Below are positions 57,333-64,000 of a DNA stretch of 64,000 nt, piece after piece. Under the pieces are notes generated by a model. The model saw only the letters and a list, made by a program, of their open reading frames with translations. It was not told the origin of the DNA and did not search any database. Position 1 is the stretch's first letter; each line of letters begins with the position of its first letter. Origin of the DNA: Ranitomeya variabilis. Its lineage: Eukaryota; Chordata; Amphibia; Anura; Dendrobatidae. A program made the translations under genes and the position numbers. The stretch lies in NCBI RefSeq assembly GCF_051348905.1, contig NC_135238.1:92069988-92133987 (forward strand), given 5' to 3'.

Positions 57333-57779
57333 ACAAGCTGGAAAGCCTATGAAATCTAGGGAAGATGTCAGCACCAATCAAAACTTTCAAGTGGTTAACT
57401 TAGCAAGACAACATTGAGTTGAGTTTCATTCCATGCACACAGAAACGAGGAACAGGATGTAATTCTCAGTCATGAAGTCCAGCTTTAATTTGGGACTTAT
57501 TTTTCTTCCAAGTTATGACACAAAATAGGCGGATTGAAGGAATTCCACGGCAGGGCCAAAGGAGGAAAAATTAGGAATGATTGAAAAGTTGGTATTAAAA
57601 CCCTGAGCACTGGTTTATTTCTTACAGAGTTTGCCCCATTCTAACTTTAAAAAATAGACAATGTAGGAGATAATATAAGGCCACTCTGACAAAAGCTGAC
57701 ATAAAATCTTCAGAGAAAGCACACTGACTGGTAAAAATTATCATTACATCTTATCTCCTTAGCGCATGAGCGCCATGTA

Positions 57780-57861
57780 GACGAGGTGGCCGAGTGGTTA
57801 AGGCGATGGACTGCTAATCCATTGTGCTCTGCATGCATGGGTTCGAATCCCATCCTCGTCG
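57780..57861 (+). tRNA. tRNA-Ser-GCT: tRNA-Ser (GCT), unit 49, canonical
   Basis: Flank variants as in unit 18. Confidence 0.95.
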
Positions 57862-58205
57862 GTTTAATCTGCTTGTTACACGTTGTATTGTTTTGATTTC
57901 TTTTCTAGCCCAAGCGGTAGATACTTCAAGCTTGAAAGTTTATCTTCCTTTTTAAGAAAGCTGCTATCAAACTTTGCAGAGTCAGAAGTGTAATTCCACT
58001 GGTTTTATCTTTTAATGCTTGATGCATCCTTTATTCTCTAAAGAAAATTATATCATCTAATTCCTTTTTAAGCACTTCGACAGCAGAGATTTTTTTCTCT
58101 CAACTGCACTATGTTAGGACTGTGGTAAAGACAGGTTTAATGTCATACAAGAACAAAAGTCCTCTTTTTTTGGCTAAAATGGCCCAAACTGAGGTGAAGA
58201 AAGAA

Positions 58206-58279
58206 AAGCACTGCTGACATTTGAAATCAAGATTTTCTGTTTACTAAACAGGCGCTTTGACCAACTAAGCTAAAGACAA
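58206..58279 (-). pseudogene. tRNA-Thr pseudogene, unit 49, A57 variant
   Basis: As unit 18, but in a 1199-bp unit like unit 23. Confidence 0.85.
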
Positions 58280-58457
58280 AATCCACTGGTTTTATGTTTG
58301 ATGCCATCTTCCTTCCTTTTTGGCCCCTATACAGAAGAAATTCTTAATCTCACAATTGCACTATCAGTAGAGACGCAGCCAAGGTAAATTTGAGGTTTTA
58401 CGCAAGTGAAATTCCCATTTTTAAGATAGGAAGTTTGTTTTTCAGATGATGAAAACA

Positions 58458-58531
58458 AGGCACTGCTGAGATTCGAACTCAGGATCTCCTGTTTACTAGA
58501 CAGGCGCTTTAACCAACTAAGCCACAGCACC
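58458..58531 (-). tRNA. tRNA-Thr-AGT: tRNA-Thr (AGT), unit 50
   Basis: Canonical array form. Confidence 0.95.
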
Positions 58532-58978
58532 ACAAGCTGGAAAGCCTATGAAATCTAGGGAAGATGTCAGCACCAATCAAAACTTTCAAGTGGTTAACTT
58601 AGCAAGACAACATTGAGTTGAGTTTCATTCCATGCACACAGAAACGAGGAACAGGATGTAATTCTCAGTCATGAAGTCCAGCTTTAATTTGGGACTTATT
58701 TTTCTTCCAAGTTATGACACAAAATAGGCGGATTGAAGGAATTCCACGGCAGGGCCAATGGAGGAAAAATTAGGAATGATTGAAAAGTTGGTATTAAAAC
58801 CCTGAGCACTGGTTTATTTCTTACAGAGTTTGCCCCATTCTAACTTTAAAAAATAGACAATGTAGGAGATAATATAAGGCCACTCTGACAAAAGCTGACA
58901 TAAAATCTTCAGAGAAAGCACACTGACTGGTAAAAATAATCATTACATGTTATCTCCTTAGCGCATGAGCGCCATGTA

Positions 58979-59060
58979 GACGAGGTGGCCGAGTGGTTAA
59001 GGCGATGGACTGCTAATCCATTGTGCTCTGCATGCATGGGTTCGAATCCCATCCTCGTCG
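58979..59060 (+). tRNA. tRNA-Ser-GCT: tRNA-Ser (GCT), unit 50, canonical
   Basis: CATGTTA flank type. Confidence 0.95.
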
Positions 59061-59404
59061 GTTTAATCTGCTTGTTACACGTTGTATTGTTTTGATTTCT
59101 TTTCTAGCCCAAGCGGTAGATACTTCAAGCTTGAAAGTTTATCTTCCTTTTTAAGAAAGCTGCTATCAAACTTTGCAGAGTCAGAAGTGTAATTCCACTG
59201 GTTTTATCTTTTAATGCTTGATGCATCCTTTATTCTCTAAAGAAAATTATATCATCTAATTCCTTTTTAAGCACTTCGACAGCAGAGATTTTTTTCTCTC
59301 AACTGCACTATGTTAGGACTGTGGTAAAGACAGGTTTAATGTCATACAAGAACAAAAGTCCTCTTTTTTTGGCTAAAATGGCCCAAACTGAGGTGAAGAA
59401 AGAA

Positions 59405-59478
59405 AAGCACTGCTGACATTCGAAATCAAGATTTTCTGTTTACTAAACAGGCGCTTTGACCAACTAAGCTAAAGACAA
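59405..59478 (-). pseudogene. tRNA-Thr pseudogene, unit 50
   Basis: CG-core form. Confidence 0.85.
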
Positions 59479-59656
59479 AATCCACTGGTTTTATGTTTGA
59501 TGCCATCTTCCTTCCTTTTTGGCCCCTATACAGAAGAAATTCTTAATCTCACAATTGCACTATCAGTAGAGACGCAGCCAAGGTAAATTTGAGGTTTTAC
59601 GCAAGTGAAATTCCCATTTTTAAGATAGGAAGTTTGTTTTTCAGATGATGAAAACA

Positions 59657-59730
59657 AGGCACTGCTGAGATTCGAACTCAGGATCTCCTGTTTACTAGAC
59701 AGGCGCTTTAACCAACTAAGCCACAGCACC
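59657..59730 (-). tRNA. tRNA-Thr-AGT: tRNA-Thr (AGT), unit 51
   Basis: Canonical array form. Confidence 0.95.
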
Positions 59731-60177
59731 ACAAGCTGGAAAGCCTATGAAATCTAGGGAAGATGTCAGCACCAATCAAAACTTTCAAGTGGTTAACTTA
59801 GCAAGACAACATTGAGTTGAGTTTCATTCCATGCACACAGAAACGAGGAACAGGATGTAATTCTCAGTCATGAAGTCCAGCTTTAATTTGGGACTTATTT
59901 TTCTTCCAAGTTATGACACAAAATAGGCGGATTGAAGGAATTCCACGGCAGGGCCAATGGAGGAAAAATTAGGAATGATTGAAAAGTTGGTATTAAAACC
60001 CTGAGCACTGGTTTATTTCTTACAGAGTTTGCCCCATTCTAACTTTAAAAAATAGACAATGTAGGAGATAATATAAGGCCACTCTGACAAAAGCTGACAT
60101 AAAATCTTCAGAGAAAGCACACTGACTGGTAAAAATAATCATTACATGTTATCTCCTTAGCGCATGAGCGCCATGTA

Positions 60178-60259
60178 GACGAGGTGGCCGAGTGGTTAAG
60201 GCGATGGACTGCTAATCCATTGTGCTCTGCATGCATGGGTTCGAATCCCATCCTCGTCG
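60178..60259 (+). tRNA. tRNA-Ser-GCT: tRNA-Ser (GCT), unit 51, canonical
   Basis: CATGTTA flank type. Confidence 0.95.
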
Positions 60260-60603
60260 GTTTAATCTGCTTGTTACACGTTGTATTGTTTTGATTTCTT
60301 TTCTAGCCCAAGCGGTAGATACTTCAAGCTTGAAAGTTTATCTTCCTTTTTAAGAAAGCTGCTATCAAACTTTGCAGAGTCAGAAGTGTAATTCCACTGG
60401 TTTTATCTTTTAATGCTTGATGCATCCTTTATTCTCTAAAGAAAATTATATCATCTAATTCCTTTTTAAGCACTTCGACAGCAGAGATTTTTTTCTCTCA
60501 ACTGCACTATGTTAGGACTGTGGTAAAGACAGGTTTAATGTCATACAAGAACAAAAGTCCTCTTTTTTTGGCTAAAATGGCCCAAACTGAGGTGAAGAAA
60601 GAA

Positions 60604-60677
60604 AAGCACTGCTGACATTTGAAATCAAGATTTTCTGTTTACTAAACAGGCGCTTTGACCAACTAAGCTAAAGACAA
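60604..60677 (-). pseudogene. tRNA-Thr pseudogene, unit 51, A57 variant
   Basis: As unit 18. Confidence 0.85.
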
Positions 60678-60863
60678 AATCCACTGGTTTTATGTTGTTA
60701 TGCTTGATGCCATCTTCCTTCCTTTTTGGCCCCTATACAGAAGAAATTCTTAATCTCACAATTGCACTATCAGTAGAGACGCAGCCAAGGTAAATTTGAG
60801 GTTTTACGCAAGTGAAATTCCCATTTTTAAGATAGGAAGTTTGTTTTTCAGATGATGAAAACA

Positions 60864-60937
60864 AGGCACTGCTGAGATTCGAACTCAGGATCTCCTGTTT
60901 ACTAGACAGGCGCTTTAACCAACTAAGCCACAGCACC
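60864..60937 (-). tRNA. tRNA-Thr-AGT: tRNA-Thr (AGT), unit 52
   Basis: Canonical array form. Confidence 0.95.
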
Positions 60938-61384
60938 ACAAGCTGGAAAGCCTATGAAATCTAGGGAAGATGTCAGCACCAATCAAAACTTTCAAGTGGT
61001 TAACTTAGCAAGACAACATTGAGTTGAGTTTCATTCCATGCACACAGAAACGAGGAACAGGATGTAATTCTCAGTCATGAAGTCCAGCTTTAATTTGGGA
61101 CTTATTTTTCTTCCAAGTTATGACACAAAATAGGCGGATTGAAGGAATTCCACGGCAGGGCCAATGGAGGAAAAATTAGGAATGATTGAAAAGTTGGTAT
61201 TAAAACCCTGAGCACTGGTTTATTTCTTACAGAGTTTGCCCCATTCTAACTTTAAAAAATAGACAATGTAGGAGATAATATAAGGCCACTCTGACAAAAG
61301 CTGACATAAAATCTTCAGAGAAAGCACACTGACTGGTAAAAATAATCATTACATGTTATCTCCTTAGCGCATGAGCGCCATGTA

Positions 61385-61466
61385 GACGAGGTGGCCGAGT
61401 GGTTAAGGCGATGGACTGCTAATCCATTGTGCTCTGCATGCATGGGTTCGAATCCCATCCTCGTCG
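61385..61466 (+). tRNA. tRNA-Ser-GCT: tRNA-Ser (GCT), unit 52, canonical
   Basis: CATGTTA flank type. Confidence 0.95.
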
Positions 61467-61810
61467 GTTTAATCTGCTTGTTACACGTTGTATTGTTTTG
61501 ATTTCTTTTCTAGCCCAAGCGGTAGATACTTCAAGCTTGAAAGTTTATCTTCCTTTTTAAGAAAGCTGCTATCAAACTTTGCAGAGTCAGAAGTGTAATT
61601 CCACTGGTTTTATCTTTTAATGCTTGATGCATCCTTTATTCTCTAAAGAAAATTATATCATCTAATTCCTTTTTAAGCACTTCGACAGCAGAGATTTTTT
61701 TCTCTCAACTGCACTATGTTAGGACTGTGGTAAAGACAGGTTTAATGTCATACAAGAACAAAAGTCCTCTTTTTTTGGCTAAAATGGCCCAAACTGAGGT
61801 GAAGAAAGAA

Positions 61811-61884
61811 AAGCACTGCTGACATTCGAAATCAAGATTTTCTGTTTACTAAACAGGCGCTTTGACCAACTAAGCTAAAGACAA
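61811..61884 (-). pseudogene. tRNA-Thr pseudogene, unit 52
   Basis: CG-core form. Confidence 0.85.
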
Positions 61885-62062
61885 AATCCACTGGTTTTAT
61901 GTTTGATGCCATCTTCCTTCCTTTTTGGCCCCTATACAGAAGAAATTCTTAATCTCACAATTGCACTATCAGTAGAGACGCAGCCAAGGTAAATTTGAGG
62001 TTTTACGCAAGTGAAATTCCCATTTTTAAGATAGGAAGTTTGTTTTTCAGATGATGAAAACA

Positions 62063-62136
62063 AGGCACTGCTGAGATTCGAACTCAGGATCTCCTGTTTA
62101 CTAGACAGGCGCTTTAACCAACTAAGCCACAGCACC
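62063..62136 (-). tRNA. tRNA-Thr-AGT: tRNA-Thr (AGT), unit 53
   Basis: Canonical array form. Confidence 0.95.
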
Positions 62137-62583
62137 ACAAGCTGGAAAGCCTATGAAATCTAGGGAAGATGTCAGCACCAATCAAAACTTTCAAGTGGTT
62201 AACTTAGCAAGACAACATTGAGTTGAGTTTCATTCCATGCACACAGAAACGAGGAACAGGATGTAATTCTCAGTCATGAAGTCCAGCTTTAATTTGGGAC
62301 TTATTTTTCTTCCAAGTTATGACACAAAATAGGCGGATTGAAGGAATTCCACGGCAGGGCCAAAGGAGGAAAAATTAGGAATGATTGAAAAGTTGGTATT
62401 AAAACCCTGAGCACTGGTTTATTTCTTACAGAGTTTGCCCCATTCTAACTTTAAAAAATAGACACTGTAGGAGATAATATAAGGCCACTCTGACAAAAGC
62501 TGACATAAAATCTTCAGAGAAAGCACACTGACTGGTAAAAATAATCATTACATCTTATCTCCTTAGCGCATGAGCGGCATGTA

Positions 62584-62665
62584 GACGAGGTGGCCGAGTG
62601 GTTAAGGCGATGGACTGCTAATCCATTGTGCTCTGCATGCATGGGTTCGAATCCCATCCTCGTCG
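62584..62665 (+). tRNA. tRNA-Ser-GCT: tRNA-Ser (GCT), unit 53, canonical
   Basis: GCGGCATG 5' flank; 1234-bp unit type. Confidence 0.95.
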
Positions 62666-62795
62666 GTTTAATCTGCTTGTTACACGTTGTATTGTTTTGA
62701 TTTCTTTTCTAGCCCAAGCGGTAGATACTTCAAGCTTGAAAGTTTATCTTCCTTTTTAAGAAAGCTGCTATCAAACTTTGCAGAGTCAGAAGTGT

Positions 62796-62849
62796 AATTC
62801 CACTGGTTTTATCTTTTAATGCAATTCCACTGGTTTTATCTTTTAATGC
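62796..62849. repeat. 27-bp tandem duplication, unit 53
   Basis: Same duplication as unit 27. Confidence 0.95.
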
Positions 62850-63036
62850 TTGATGCATCCTTTATTCTCTAAAGAAAATTATATCATCTAATTCCTTTTT
62901 AAGCACTTCGACAGCAGAGATTTTTTTCTCTCAACTGCACTATGTTAGGACTGTGGTAAAGACAGGTTTAATGTCATACAAGAACAAAAGTCCTCTTTTT
63001 TTGGCTAAAATGGCCCAAACTGAGGTGAAGAAAGAA

Positions 63037-63110
63037 AAGCACTGCTGACATTCGAAATCAAGATTTTCTGTTTACTAAACAGGCGCTTTGACCAACTAAG
63101 CTAAAGACAA
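63037..63110 (-). pseudogene. tRNA-Thr pseudogene, unit 53
   Basis: CG-core form; last copy in the window, since unit 54 is cut by the window end before its pseudogene. Confidence 0.85.
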
Positions 63111-63296
63111 AATCCACTGGTTTTATGTTGTTATGCTTGATGCCATCTTCCTTCCTTTTTGGCCCCTATACAGAAGAAATTCTTAATCTCACAATTGCAC
63201 TATCAGTAGAGATGCAGCCAAGGTAAATTTGAGGTTTTACGCAAGTGAAATTCCCATTTTTAAGATAGGAAGTTTGTTTTTCAGATGATGAAAACA

Positions 63297-63370
63297 AGGC
63301 ACTGCTGAGATTCGAACTCAGGATCTCCTGTTTACTAGACAGGCGCTTTAACCAACTAAGCCACAGCACC
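63297..63370 (-). tRNA. tRNA-Thr-AGT: tRNA-Thr (AGT), unit 54
   Basis: Canonical gene; a private GAGATGCAG in place of GAGACGCAG lies in the 3' flank. Confidence 0.95.
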
Positions 63371-63817
63371 ACAAGCTGGAAAGCCTATGAAATCTAGGGA
63401 AGATGTCAGCACCAATCAAAACTTTCAAGTGGTTAACTTAGCAAGACAACATTGAGTTGAGTTTCATTCCATGCACACAGAAACGAGGAACAGGATGTAA
63501 TTCTCAGTCATGAAGTCCAGCTTTAATTTGGGACTTATTTTTCTTCCAAGTTATGACACAAAATAGGCGGATTGAAGGAATTCCACGGCAGGGCCAATGG
63601 AGGAAAAATTAGGAATGATTGAAAAGTTGGTATTAAAACCCTGAGCACTGGTTTATTTCCTACAGAGTTTGCCCCAATCTAACTTTAAAAAATAGACACT
63701 GTAGGAGATAATATAAGGCCACTCTGACAAAAGCTGACATAAAATCTTCAGAGAAAGCACACTGACTGGTAAAAATAATCATTACATCTTATCTCCTTAG
63801 CGCATGAGCGCCATGTA

Positions 63818-63899
63818 GACGAGGTGGCCGAGTGGTTAAGGCGATGGACTGCTAATCCATTGTGCTCTGCATGCATGGGTTCGAATCCCATCCTCGTCG
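63818..63899 (+). tRNA. tRNA-Ser-GCT: tRNA-Ser (GCT), unit 54, canonical
   Basis: CCAATC flank type; last tRNA-Ser in the window. Confidence 0.95.
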
Positions 63900-64000
63900 G
63901 TTTAATCTGCTTGTTACACGTTGTATTGTTTTGATTTCTTTTCTAGCCCAAGCGGTAGATACTTCAAGCTTGAAAGTTTATCTTCCTTTTTAAGAAAGCT

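Larger units (their letters stand above)
1..64000. repeat. Tandem tDNA array, about 54 units of ~1.2 kb
   Basis: The same ~1.2-kb sequence recurs head to tail across the whole window with very few differences between copies. Both ends lie inside the array, so neither boundary nor total copy number is visible. Each complete unit holds tRNA-Thr(AGT) on minus, tRNA-Ser(GCT) on plus and a tRNA-Thr pseudogene on minus. Unit lengths are 1207, 1199, 1208/1200, 1234, 1191, 1181 and 419 bp; each is explained by a small set of shared indels (an 8-bp loss near the unit end, single-base additions, a 27-bp duplication, an 8-bp loss before tRNA-Thr, and private 26-bp and 780-bp deletions). Linked variants recur in blocks, which indicates unequal crossing over and gene conversion. 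Copy number depends on the assembly being correct. Confidence 0.98.

Noticed and set aside
1-64000. CRISPR-like or satellite interpretation of the regular repeats
   Set aside because: The period is ~1.2 kb with no short repeat/spacer alternation, and each unit holds two well-folded tRNA genes, so it is a tDNA array and not a CRISPR locus or a gene-free satellite.
1-64000. Transposon or virus-like element driving the amplification
   Set aside because: No transposase, reverse transcriptase, terminal repeat or target duplication is visible in any unit; tandem order and shared variants are explained by unequal exchange.

Overview
The whole window is one tandem array. A unit of about 1.2 kb is repeated head to tail about 54 times from the first base to the last, with no unique flank on either side, so the array is longer than 64 kb. 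Each standard unit carries three tRNA-derived loci: a tRNA-Thr(AGT) gene on the minus strand, a tRNA-Ser(GCT) gene on the plus strand, and a decayed tRNA-Thr pseudogene on the minus strand. In total there are 54 tRNA-Thr loci, 53 tRNA-Ser loci and 53 pseudogene copies. No protein-coding gene is supported.

Organism: both tRNAs are of eukaryotic nuclear type, with internal A and B boxes, no encoded CCA and short T-run terminators. From memory they resemble animal, especially vertebrate, tRNA genes. Several differences from the forms I remember are CpG to TpG or CpA changes, which fits a CpG-methylating genome. A fish or amphibian is a reasonable guess because very large tDNA arrays are known there, but the species cannot be read from the sequence.

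Layout of a unit, taking unit 1 as reference (1..1207): tRNA-Thr at 131..204 (minus), a 447-bp spacer, tRNA-Ser at 652..733 (plus), a 344-bp spacer, the pseudogene at 1078..1151 (minus), then a short AT-rich spacer. Thr and Ser are transcribed divergently. The pseudogene points back towards tRNA-Ser. The first tTTTT-type stop for Thr is immediately downstream; that for Ser is 29 bp downstream.

Units fall into a few lengths: 1207 bp (base form), 1199 bp (8 bp shorter near the end), 1208 or 1200 bp (one added base), and 1234 bp (a 27-bp tandem duplication). Exceptions are unit 22 (419 bp, 780 bp lost including tRNA-Ser), unit 24 (1181 bp, T arm of tRNA-Thr lost), unit 32 (1199 bp) and unit 33 (1191 bp), the last two sharing another 8-bp loss.

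Region by region: units 1-16 (to about 19.2 kb) are dominated by a tRNA-Ser form whose T-loop has T instead of the conserved C56. They also contain a 4,822-bp higher-order repeat, and three units in which tRNA-Thr has the same C56-to-T change. Units 17-26 are a mosaic zone with the two large internal deletions. Units 27-54 all have canonical tRNA-Ser and tRNA-Thr and are built from a few alternating variants, with two-unit higher-order repeats of 2,414 and 2,433 bp. The pattern is that expected of unequal crossing over and gene conversion acting on a multicopy tRNA locus.
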